From assembly GCA_035968095.1 (NCBI GenBank), contig JAWQFW010000143.1, forward strand, positions 1-13,969: a stretch of 13,969 bases of DNA, written 5' to 3'. Position numbers and translations under genes: made by a program. Under the pieces are notes generated by a model, which had not been told where the DNA came from, searched no databases, and saw only the letters and a program-made list of their open reading frames with translations. Below, piece after piece: positions 6,098 to 13,030 of this stretch (position 1 is the stretch's first letter; every line of letters begins with the position of its first letter). Source of the DNA: IIICB1 sp035968095 (lineage in GTDB: Bacteria; Cyanobacteriota; Cyanobacteriia; Cyanobacteriales; SIO1D9).

Positions 6098-7456
6098 CTA
6101 AAACTTAATCGCTGTACCAGCACCTAAAACAAATCTCGGTTCATCACCTTCGCCAATTACATCGCGCACCGCCGGAGTAATCACAAAAGGTATATTTTTA
6201 AACGGCGCAATCGACAAACCAAAACCTAAATCATCTCCTGACCATTCAGTAATAAAACTAATCGGACGATTAACACGAATCGCCACATTTCCAAACACAT
6301 TTACACCATCACCATCGTCATCATCATCATCGTCATGTTCGCTAAATTGTCCCGTACCCACACCGAGTGTGAAAGCCACCCGACTAAAAGGATCGTTAAT
6401 CGATTCCCTGGTGCGTAAAATAGTCGTTGCTACCCCATAAACCGAGTGGTCAAAATCATTATCACCGATATTTGCAAAGCCATTCCAACCCACAGCCACC
6501 GACAAATCTCGTCCTAACTGACGATGTACTTTCGCATTAAAACCACCTGCACCAAAGTCATCTGAATCTTCGGTTTCAAAAGCATAAGATAGTTCTACTC
6601 CAACTGCATCTCTGGCATTTCCTAAACCCAAACCAGCACCGAACGTAGCTAAATCTCCATCATTTTCGCGAACGCTAGCTTGATAAGTTCCACTAACAAA
6701 TAATGTCCCACCGTCAGCACCAAAACCAACCGGAATATAAATGCTTAAAGCCGGAGAAGCACCAGCTTCTTCAAACGTAATATTCGGGATAACTAAAGGT
6801 GTAATCGGTTGAGGGCGGGGACAATTCCGAGCAGCCTGAGCTAATTGAATTCCTTGATTGGAAACTTCTTGATTATTTTCATTTTGTGCCGCGCAGGTAG
6901 AATTTTGTGCTGGTTCGTTAGTTATTTCTTGGCTAACTGTTTGCGCTTGAATTTCTACTTCTCCACGACTGTTAACCGTGTTAATTTCAGTTGCTTGATT
7001 AACTGTTGCCGGAGTTGTTTCTCTTGCTGGAATTTCGAGAAAAGTAGTTTGAGCTACTTGTCCTATTGTAATTCGCTCTACAGGTTGAGTTGCTGTAGTT
7101 TCTTTGGGGATTTCTTGCCCAAATTCAATTACTTCTGACTTAGTTTGAGTAATCTCTTTCGCTGAGTTTTCTAAGGCTAAATCTTGGTTACTAAAATTGT
7201 TATTTTTAGAGGTAATGTTGCTGACTTTTGTTGTTGACTCTGGTGATAATTCTGTCACCAACACCGCATCTAGAGGTGTAACTGATTTTTCCTCTGCAAC
7301 TGCGGGTGTTTCTTCAGGGGAAACATTTACTTCACTAAGAAATTCTCGTGACTGAGACGATTGATTTTCCCAACTCGTCATCTCGCTGGCAATAGCAGGA
7401 AAATTAGCCGCTATTAAGGCTGTTAAACTACCGAGAGCAATACCTGAAAGGCGCAC
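6098..7456 (-). CDS. Predicted outer-membrane beta-barrel with low-complexity stalk and poly-Asp loop
   Basis: With the GTG start at 7456 the protein has 452 residues. A signal peptide (about 2-23, ending AIA) is followed by a Thr/Glu/Gln/Asn/Ser-rich, probably disordered region (about 25-215) containing two cysteines. The last 220 residues consist of short alternating hydrophobic strands with Gly and aromatic residues and end in AIKF; a terminal Phe is typical of Bam-inserted outer-membrane barrels. One loop carries seven consecutive Asp (375-381, then GDG), a likely divalent-cation-binding extracellular loop. Start choice: an in-frame GTG at 7507 has no ribosome binding site, whereas AAGGAGG (7468-7462) lies 5 bases before GTG 7456 and puts the signal peptide at the N-terminus. 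It heads a probable operon with the small exported gene. No specific family is recognised; the barrel is inferred from composition. Confidence 0.7.
   Translation of the reverse strand: MRLSGIALGSLTALIAANFPAIASEMTSWENQSSQSREFLSEVNVSPEETPAVAEEKSVTPLDAVLVTELSPESTTKVSNITSKNNNFSNQDLALENSAKEITQTKSEVIEFGQEIPKETTATQPVERITIGQVAQTTFLEIPARETTPATVNQATEINTVNSRGEVEIQAQTVSQEITNEPAQNSTCAAQNENNQEVSNQGIQLAQAARNCPRPQPITPLVIPNITFEEAGASPALSIYIPVGFGADGGTLFVSGTYQASVRENDGDLATFGAGLGLGNARDAVGVELSYAFETEDSDDFGAGGFNAKVHRQLGRDLSVAVGWNGFANIGDNDFDHSVYGVATTILRTRESINDPFSRVAFTLGVGTGQFSEHDDDDDDDGDGVNVFGNVAIRVNRPISFITEWSGDDLGFGLSIAPFKNIPFVITPAVRDVIGEGDEPRFVLGAGTAIKF
6310..6336. repeat. Trinucleotide (ATC/GTC) run encoding seven Asp
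   Basis: The plus strand reads as a near-perfect CAT/ATC trinucleotide run, which on the coding strand gives GAC/GAT codons for the poly-Asp loop of the barrel protein. Interspersed GAC among GAT, and a Gly-Asp-Gly ending, suggest a protein-level constraint rather than a fresh microsatellite expansion. Confidence 0.7.
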
Positions 7457-7461
7457 TTTGA

Positions 7462-7468
7462 CCTCCTT
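7462..7468 (-). promoter_or_regulatory. Ribosome binding site deciding the GTG start of the barrel gene
   Basis: AAGGAGG on the minus strand, 5 bases before GTG 7456, is the best ribosome binding site in the window. It favours 7456 over the upstream GTG at 7507, which would place 17 polar residues before the signal peptide. Confidence 0.75.
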
Positions 7469-7573
7469 TAGTCTCACACCAACATCTCTGTAAGATGTAT
7501 GCTTCACTACTTAATTATCTTTTTCCGCATCAGGAGCTAAAATTAAAAAGCCAGAATTAAAAAGTTTTGTTTG

Positions 7574-7589
7574 CAAAATAATTATTTTG
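7574..7589. promoter_or_regulatory. Perfect 16-base palindrome, possible operator
   Basis: CAAAATAATTATTTTG is a perfect palindrome located 118 bases upstream of the GTG start of the barrel gene. It is AT-rich, so chance formation is not negligible, but symmetry over 16 bases in a promoter-proximal gap fits a dimeric repressor site. Confidence 0.3.
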
Positions 7590-7808
7590 GTTTTTTCACA
7601 AAAATGAGACAGCTAAATTTTCTTTTCCTAGTCTACGAATACCTCCTTTTTAAAGATTTTTTCCTTTTAACTGCTGTTTCCTGACTTCTCAAGTTTCTCC
7701 TGACAGTCTTATCTACTAAAATTTTACGACTAAACCGGACTAAATAGTTAATTTTCCGGTTATTAAGTTTATTTATAAGTAAATTTTTGGTTTTGAGTAA
7801 ATCTATTC

Positions 7809-7846
7809 TTAGATAGATATTTTGACTTTGTAGAACCTCTATCTAA
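7809..7846 (-). terminator. Hairpin just after the rsmI stop
   Basis: A perfect 9-base inverted repeat (7809-7817 with 7838-7846, 20-base loop) begins 3 bases after the rsmI stop codon. The stem is mostly A-T and no T tract follows on the minus strand, so it is at best a weak 3' end or stability element. Confidence 0.3.
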
Positions 7847-7848
7847 AG

Positions 7849-8697
7849 TTAGGTTTTTTCTGAGTCTATGTCTAGTTGATAAATTTGCTGACGGGAGAGA
7901 TTACTTAATTGAGCTAGTTGACGCGCAGCTTGCGATCGCGTTATTCCTTGAGCTAACATTTGCTGTAACTCGATTTTTAACTCACTTTCGGAGATTGTTA
8001 GCTTTTCTGCGCTAGCGGCTCCTGCCATCACTAAGGTAAATTCACCCTTGGGAGTTTTTTGGGTATAAAGTGCGATCGCTTCCCCAACGTTCATTTTTAT
8101 ACACTCTTCGTGTAATTTTGTCAACTCTCTCCCCAAAAAAATTTCTCGTTCTTCGCCGACAATTAACGCCAAATCATGAAGAGTTGTTAAAAGTCGATGT
8201 GGTGCTTCATAAAATATTATCGTCCGCGTTTCATTTTTGAGTATTTCCAGTCGAGTTTCTCGCTCTTTTTTCTTAGTAGGAAGAAAACCTTCAAAAACAA
8301 ACTGAGACTCACTCATTCCCGCCACTGAAAAAGCAGTTATCGCCGCATTTGCACCAGGTATAGGAATTACTTGAATTTGCTTTTCTAAACAAACAGCAAC
8401 CAATTCAGAACCAGGATCGGAAATCGACGGCATTCCCGCATCACTAACCAAAGCAATTCTAGCTCCTGCAAGTAACCGAGTCAACAACTCTTCTCGTCGT
8501 TGGTGACGATTATATTCATGATAACTAATTTGCGGAGTAATAATCTGAAAATGTTGTAACAATTTTCCTGTATGACGCGTATCTTCAGCAGCAATTAAAT
8601 CTACTTCTTGCAAAATTCGGATTGCTCGAAAAGTCATATCTTCAAGATTACCAATTGGTGTTCCTACCAAATAAAGAGTTCCCACTTGCTCGCTCAT
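7849..8697 (-). CDS. rsmI: 16S rRNA (cytidine-1402-2'-O)-methyltransferase
   Basis: Methylates the 2'-OH of C1402 in the decoding centre of 16S rRNA using S-adenosylmethionine, tuning start-codon fidelity. The protein has the SAM/tetrapyrrole methylase fold: GTLYLVGTPIGNLEDMT (6-22), AAEDTRHTGKLL (36-47), SDAGMPSISDPG (85-96), IPIPGANAAITAFSVAGM (111-128), FEGFLPTKKKERE (135-147) and FYEAPHR (162-168). A small C-terminal helical domain (about 235-282; GITRSQAARQLAQLSNLSRQQIYQL) completes the RsmI layout. The start is ATG 8697, giving MSEQVGTLYLVGTP and 282 residues, the usual length. An upstream in-frame ATG at 8760 would add 21 residues outside the family and is rejected. AAGG about 11 bases upstream is a modest ribosome binding site. 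It stands alone between the c-di-GMP gene and the envelope block. Confidence 0.96.
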   Translation of the reverse strand: MSEQVGTLYLVGTPIGNLEDMTFRAIRILQEVDLIAAEDTRHTGKLLQHFQIITPQISYHEYNRHQRREELLTRLLAGARIALVSDAGMPSISDPGSELVAVCLEKQIQVIPIPGANAAITAFSVAGMSESQFVFEGFLPTKKKERETRLEILKNETRTIIFYEAPHRLLTTLHDLALIVGEEREIFLGRELTKLHEECIKMNVGEAIALYTQKTPKGEFTLVMAGAASAEKLTISESELKIELQQMLAQGITRSQAARQLAQLSNLSRQQIYQLDIDSEKT

Positions 8698-8872
8698 TAT
8701 TAATAACCTTTCCCATAAATATTGGAATAAAAAGAGTAGTTTTCTCGTTTGATTAAACAATAATAATTAAATTTGTTAAAAGTAATTAAATTAAGAAGTC
8801 AACAAAGCCAAAAACATCCCTTCCCAAAAACTCATTCAATAAATCATCTATTGTCAATAAAATCAAGTTGAA
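8698..8872. other. AT-rich spacer between the c-di-GMP gene and rsmI
   Basis: 175 bases with no gene. No terminator is visible after the c-di-GMP gene. On the minus strand TTGACT (8802-8797) resembles a -35 box, but the sequence 17 bases on is a poor -10 box. The leader of rsmI lies here. Confidence 0.4.
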
Positions 8873-11131
8873 TTATTTTTCAAGCCCTAATTCATAATCC
8901 TTAATCTTGAACAAAGGTTGAGGTTTACTAACTGCATATCCTTGAGCATAATCAACACCTAACTCAAAAATAGTTTGGAGAATTTTTTCATCGCTAACAA
9001 ACTCACCAATAGTTTTGATCCCGACAATATGGCTAATATTATTAATTGCTTTGACAATCGCGCGATCGAGAGGATCGTCTACAATATCTTTGATAAACTG
9101 TCCATCAATTTTCAAATATTTGACAGGTAAATATTTAAGATAAGCAAAAGAAGACATCCCACTCCCAAAATCATCTAAAGCAAAACAACTCCCAAGGTCA
9201 CTAATTTCTTCAATCATTTGTCTAGCTTTGTTAAGGTTAGATACAGCTACAGTTTCCGTAATTTCAAAACAAATTAGCTGCGGCGGAATTTGATGAAGTT
9301 CAAATTGTTCCTTGAGAAAATCTACTAAAGAATCGTCATTCATACTTTCTCCAGAAAGATTGATAGCGTAGATACTTTCTCGATAATTGTCTTCAGAAAA
9401 TAAATCAACTAATAAGTTAGCTAAAAAAGCGAAAAAGTTACTAATTACCCAACGATCAATTAATTTCATTAAATTATAACGTTCGGCGGCGGGAATAAAC
9501 GCCATTGGTAAAATATTTTTTTCATTTTCAGCTTGCATTCTTAACAAAATTTCGTAGTAGTTTTGTTTGGCTAAAGCAGATTTTTCTAGACAAGTAACTT
9601 TTTGGAAATAAAGTTGAAACTTATTTTCGACAACTGCTTGTTCAACAGCTTTTACCCAATATATATCTGCTTGAGCTTGTGACAATTCTTTGTCATTTTT
9701 TTGATATACATAAACTCGATTACGTCCTTGATTTTTAGCAGCGTAACAAGCCGCATCAGCAGCATTAATAACATCTTGAACATTCAAGCAAGTATAGTCA
9801 AGCAAAACTAAGCCGATACTAACACCAATAGAAAAAGATTGATGATGGGAAACAAAACGAAATTCTTGGATTTTTTCTAAAATATTTTCCGCTAAAGATT
9901 TTCCTTTATCCAAAGAACAATTGTAAAGTAATAAAGCAAATTCATCGCCGCCTAAACGAGCCAGAGTGTCAGATTTGCGACAGTTATTTGCTAAAATATT
10001 ACTAACTTGACGTAATAATTCATCTCCAGCCGTATGACCACAGGTATCGTTAACAATTTTAAATCGATCTAAATCTAAATAGAGAAGACTGTGAGATTGT
10101 TTCAGAGATTTGGAGGTTAAAACTGCATTTTTCAGGCGTTTTTCAAACTCATTTCGATTAACTAAACCCGTTAAAGAATCATGGCTAGCTTGCCAAGAAA
10201 GTTGTTCGTTAGCTAAACTAAGTTCGGCGGTTCTTGCGCCGACTAATTCTTCGAGATGTTGATGATATTGAAGTAGGGCTTTTTCAGTTTCTTTACGTTC
10301 GGTAATATCTTCGACCATCGCGATCGCATATCGGGGTTGTTCATCTGAGTCTCGGAGTACGGAAACAGTTAAATTAGCCCAAACTATCTCTTGGTTATTG
10401 CGAAGATAACGTTTTTCTATTTGATAAAATTCACGTTTAGCGGTAAATAATTCTTGGAAAAGTTCCCAATCTACTGCAATATCGCTCGGATGAGTTAATT
10501 CAGTAAAACACATTTGAGTTAACTGATTTTCGCTATAGCCGAGAATTTTCCTTAAGGTAGGATTTGCAGTAATTAAATATCCTTGATCGTCGGTGACAGT
10601 AATCCCAATTGCTGCACTTTCAAAAATTGAACGAAAACGTGCTTCACTGTGTCGTAATGCGGCTTCTGCTTGTTTCCTTTCGTTGATTTCTTGTGCTAAT
10701 TTTTGGTTAGCTGCTTCTAATTGGGCGGGGCTAGGTAATTCTAAGGCTTTGGGAATTAAAGGAAAGAGTTCGATTGCGGTATATACAGAGATTCCGGCGG
10801 TGGCTAATTTTAACCCTCCAGATAGCCAGTAATCAGGATGCCAGAGTGTCCAAACTTCGGCAAGGTGAGTGGTACCGCAAAAGACGATAAAGCTACCAAA
10901 CAGCCAAAAAATCCAGGGGAAAGGTAAATCTTCTCGTTTGCGGACGAAGTAGATGAGCATTGCTGGAATAGAGTAGTATGCAAGGCAAATTAGTAAGTCG
11001 GAAACTGCGTGTAAAGTTACTAAACTTGGTTTCCAAAGATAGCAGGTTCCGTGAGGCATAAATCCCGATGAGTGAGATAATCCTACGGTGAAGAATTTTG
11101 ACCAAAAGCTCAGATTTTGTAAAATTTGCAT
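8873..11131 (-). CDS. Ethylene-receptor-like membrane domain fused to PAS-GGDEF-EAL (c-di-GMP enzyme)
   Basis: A 752-residue inner-membrane signalling protein predicted to make and/or break cyclic-di-GMP. Residues about 36-125 form three membrane helices matching the ETR1/SynEtr1 ethylene-binding domain: VSDLLICLAYYSIP and FGSFIVFCGTTHL align without gaps to plant ETR1 at a constant offset of 20, so Asp45, Tyr52, Ile55, Pro56, Ile82, Cys85 and His89 match ETR1 Asp25, Tyr32, Ile35, Pro36, Ile62, Cys65 and His69; the last two are the copper ligands. A helix (135-162), a PAS domain (163-278) and a coiled coil (280-312) follow. GGDEF is intact (394-398; Asp353 metal ligand) with an inhibitory RxxD site (385-388). 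The EAL domain reads EIL (527-529) but keeps Asn591, Glu623, Asp653-Asp654, Lys674, Glu710 and Gln730. ATG 11131 has AGAGGTG upstream. It diverges from the sugar kinase. Domains are sure; the ligand is inferred. Confidence 0.93.
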   Translation of the reverse strand: MQILQNLSFWSKFFTVGLSHSSGFMPHGTCYLWKPSLVTLHAVSDLLICLAYYSIPAMLIYFVRKREDLPFPWIFWLFGSFIVFCGTTHLAEVWTLWHPDYWLSGGLKLATAGISVYTAIELFPLIPKALELPSPAQLEAANQKLAQEINERKQAEAALRHSEARFRSIFESAAIGITVTDDQGYLITANPTLRKILGYSENQLTQMCFTELTHPSDIAVDWELFQELFTAKREFYQIEKRYLRNNQEIVWANLTVSVLRDSDEQPRYAIAMVEDITERKETEKALLQYHQHLEELVGARTAELSLANEQLSWQASHDSLTGLVNRNEFEKRLKNAVLTSKSLKQSHSLLYLDLDRFKIVNDTCGHTAGDELLRQVSNILANNCRKSDTLARLGGDEFALLLYNCSLDKGKSLAENILEKIQEFRFVSHHQSFSIGVSIGLVLLDYTCLNVQDVINAADAACYAAKNQGRNRVYVYQKNDKELSQAQADIYWVKAVEQAVVENKFQLYFQKVTCLEKSALAKQNYYEILLRMQAENEKNILPMAFIPAAERYNLMKLIDRWVISNFFAFLANLLVDLFSEDNYRESIYAINLSGESMNDDSLVDFLKEQFELHQIPPQLICFEITETVAVSNLNKARQMIEEISDLGSCFALDDFGSGMSSFAYLKYLPVKYLKIDGQFIKDIVDDPLDRAIVKAINNISHIVGIKTIGEFVSDEKILQTIFELGVDYAQGYAVSKPQPLFKIKDYELGLEK

Positions 11132-11176
11132 CAGTTATCACCTCTAGGTTTTGTTAACGGATAAATTGGTTTCAAG
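11132..11176. promoter_or_regulatory. 45-base divergent intergenic region
   Basis: The start codons of the c-di-GMP gene and the sugar kinase gene face away from each other with only 45 bases between. The ribosome binding site AGAGGTG of the minus-strand gene is included (near 11141-11147 on the plus strand). So little space means that promoter elements of at least one gene must lie inside the other's coding sequence, or that leaders are very short. Confidence 0.5.
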
Positions 11177-12034
11177 ATGATGAAAAATGGCTTGTTTGTC
11201 GGACTGGTTACTTTAGATATACTTTATCTAACTGATGAGTTTCCTGAAAGAAATCAAAAGGTTGTTGCTACTAATGACACTATAGCTGCTGGAGGTCCAG
11301 CTACTAATGCGGCTGTAACTTTTAGTTATTATAAAAATCAAGCATCTATTTTGGGAGCGATCGGTAAACATCCGCTTAGTAGTATAATTCAATCTGATTT
11401 AGAAGCTTGTTTGGTGCAAGGGATAGATCTCGATCGCGATCGCGTGAATTCTCCACCTGTGTCTTCGACGATTATTACTGGGTCTACTGGCGATCGCGCT
11501 GTGATTTCTGTCAATGCGGTTAAATCTCAGGCTCATATTGCCGCAATTCCTCCGGATATTTTAGCTGATGTGGATATTGTTTTAATTGATGGACATCAAA
11601 TGATTGTGGGAGCAGATTTGGCGCAACAAGCAAAGGCGAAAAAGATCCCAGTTGTTGTCGATGGTGGTAGTTGGAAACCGGGGTTTGAAAAAGTTCTTGG
11701 TAACACAGATTATGCGATTGTTTCGGCGAATTTTTTGCCTCCTGGTTGTCAAGATCAAGTTGAAGTTTTTGCTTATCTTCAAAATCAACAAATTCCGCAT
11801 ATTGCTTTAACAAATGGAGAAAAACCAATTCAATATTTGAGTAAAGGGAAAAGGGGAGAGTTACCAGTACCACAAATTATCGCAGTGGATACTCTTGGGG
11901 CTGGGGATATTTTTCATGGTGCTTTTTGTCATTATATTCTCCAAACAAATTTTATTGAAGCACTTTCAAGTTCGGCGAAAATTGCGGCTTTTGCTTGTCA
12001 ATTTTTGGGAACTCGTGAGTGGATGCAACGATAA
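11177..12034 (+). CDS. PfkB/ribokinase-family sugar kinase
   Basis: A 285-residue cytosolic carbohydrate or nucleoside kinase that transfers the gamma-phosphate of ATP to a hydroxyl of its substrate. The N-terminal substrate-side motifs are GLVTLDILYLTDEFP (9-23) and AAGGPATNAAVTFS (37-50), the PfkB first signature with its Gly-Gly pair. The second signature is AVDTLGAGDIFHGAF (236-250), with the catalytic base Asp244 and the GAGD anion hole. Leu240 replaces the more common Thr in DTTGAGD, a tolerated change. The chain is slightly shorter than E. coli ribokinase (309). The substrate cannot be told from the sequence. Start: ATG 11177 or the next ATG at 11180, one residue apart. The CysQ-like gene follows after 46 bases in the same direction with no terminator between, so the two may be co-transcribed. 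Confidence 0.9.
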   Translation: MMKNGLFVGLVTLDILYLTDEFPERNQKVVATNDTIAAGGPATNAAVTFSYYKNQASILGAIGKHPLSSIIQSDLEACLVQGIDLDRDRVNSPPVSSTIITGSTGDRAVISVNAVKSQAHIAAIPPDILADVDIVLIDGHQMIVGADLAQQAKAKKIPVVVDGGSWKPGFEKVLGNTDYAIVSANFLPPGCQDQVEVFAYLQNQQIPHIALTNGEKPIQYLSKGKRGELPVPQIIAVDTLGAGDIFHGAFCHYILQTNFIEALSSSAKIAAFACQFLGTREWMQR

Positions 12035-12080
12035 TTGAGGGATGGTTTACAATTTTTGTTGAATAAGAAACTTAATCAAG

Positions 12081-12968
12081 GTGGTAACGGTTTTGGGTAT
12101 TAATTATTTTGAACAGTTAGAAGAAATGGTGGCGATCGCGCGTCAAGTGGGTTGGGAAGCGGGTGAAATTCTGCGATCCTATTATCGAGGTAAAGCTAAT
12201 GAGGGCGATTTGGAGGTTCAGGAAAAAAAGGATGGTCCGGTTACGGCTGCCGATATTGCCGCTAACCACTACATTCTAGAACATTTACAAGCTGCTTTTA
12301 GTGAAGAACATTTCGGTTATTTGAGTGAGGAAACTTACAAAGCTGGTGGTTCTCAACCTGTTGCGGGTGATTGGGTTTGGATTGTCGATCCTCTCGACGG
12401 GACGCGGGATTTTATTGAAAAAACGGGTGAATATGCGGTTCATATTGCTTTAACTTACCAGAAACGTCCGGTTTTGGCTGTGGTTGCGGTTCCGGAACAG
12501 GAAAAAGTCTATTTCGCGACGCAAGATGGGGGTAGTTTTGTGGAAACGAAGGATGGTAAGGTTGAGCAGTTACGAGTTAGCGATCGCGATCGCATCGAAA
12601 AGTTGAATTTGGTTGCTAGTCGTTCTCACCGCGATCAACGTTTGAATGAGATGTTAGCACGGATACCGTTTAATGAACGTAATTATGTGGGTAGTGTGGG
12701 CTGTAAAATCTCGACGATTGTCTCACAACGCTGTGATGTTTATATCTCGCTTTCGGGTAAATCTGCACCGAAGGATTGGGATTTTGCTGCGCCTGAGTTG
12801 ATTTTAACTGAAGCTGGTGGCAAGTTTACGAATTTTGAGGGTGAGCCGATTCTTTACAATACTGGTGATGTGAATCAGTGGGGTGGTTTAATGGCTAGTA
12901 ATGGTCATTGTCATCAAGAACTTTACTCCTCGGCGACCAAAATTTTAGCGGAAATTGATGCGGAATAG
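12081..12968 (+). CDS. CysQ-like 3'(2'),5'-bisphosphate nucleotidase / inositol-monophosphatase-family phosphatase
   Basis: Mg-dependent, Li-sensitive-type phosphatase fold of about 295 residues. CysQ enzymes dephosphorylate 3'-phosphoadenosine 5'-phosphate (PAP), a by-product of sulfate assimilation and sulfation; relatives act on inositol phosphates or fructose-1,6-bisphosphate. Visible motifs are KKDGPVTAADIAAN (49-62), SEET (82-85), the metal-binding WIVDPLDGTRDF (100-111; Asp103, Asp106), and DWDFAAPELILTEAGG (232-247; Asp234). Spacing and the KDWDFAAPELI form resemble CysQ/HAL2-like members more than SuhB. The start is unsure: GTG 12081 (used here), TTG 12093, which has AAGGTGG 8 bases upstream, or ATG 12126. 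All keep the catalytic domain. It probably follows the sugar kinase in one transcript and ends before a GC-rich hairpin. Exact substrate is inferred. Confidence 0.88.
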   Translation: MVTVLGINYFEQLEEMVAIARQVGWEAGEILRSYYRGKANEGDLEVQEKKDGPVTAADIAANHYILEHLQAAFSEEHFGYLSEETYKAGGSQPVAGDWVWIVDPLDGTRDFIEKTGEYAVHIALTYQKRPVLAVVAVPEQEKVYFATQDGGSFVETKDGKVEQLRVSDRDRIEKLNLVASRSHRDQRLNEMLARIPFNERNYVGSVGCKISTIVSQRCDVYISLSGKSAPKDWDFAAPELILTEAGGKFTNFEGEPILYNTGDVNQWGGLMASNGHCHQELYSSATKILAEIDAE

Positions 12969-12998
12969 GGCGGATATTTTCCTCAAAATTTGAAAAAT

Positions 12999-13015
12999 GC
13001 GGGCATCTTGCCCGC
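12999..13015 (-). terminator. GC-rich hairpin terminator between convergent genes
   Basis: GCGGGCA (12999-13005) and TGCCCGC (13009-13015) form a perfect 7-base stem with a 3-base loop. On the minus strand the stem is followed by ATTTTTCAAATTTT, a good rho-independent terminator 15 bases after the methyltransferase stop. On the plus strand it is followed by a looser T-rich stretch, so it may also stop transcription from the phosphatase gene. The minus-strand form GCGGGCAAGATGCCCGC looks, from memory, like a palindrome often met in cyanobacterial intergenic regions. Confidence 0.75.
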
Positions 13016-13030
13016 GATTCAACTTTTGTT

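Larger units (their letters stand above)
7457..7848. other. AT-rich gene-free region between rsmI and the envelope block
   Basis: About 390 bases without a credible gene. It holds the leader of the barrel gene, a 16-base perfect palindrome (7574-7589), an inverted repeat AACCGGA (7733-7739) with TCCGGTT (7755-7761), and a further inverted repeat TTAGATAGA (7809-7817) with TCTATCTAA (7838-7846) directly after the rsmI stop. None of the hairpins is followed by a clear T run on the minus strand. I could not find a convincing -35/-10 pair for the barrel gene. Confidence 0.6.

Noticed and set aside
8698..8760. N-terminal extension of RsmI from ATG 8760.
   Set aside because: The 21 extra residues are hydrophobic and outside the family; ATG 8697 gives the standard MSEQVGTLYLVGTP start.
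11520..11873. 117-codon minus-strand frame inside the sugar kinase gene.
   Set aside because: The opposite strand encodes a clear PfkB kinase, and the antisense product has no recognisable domain.
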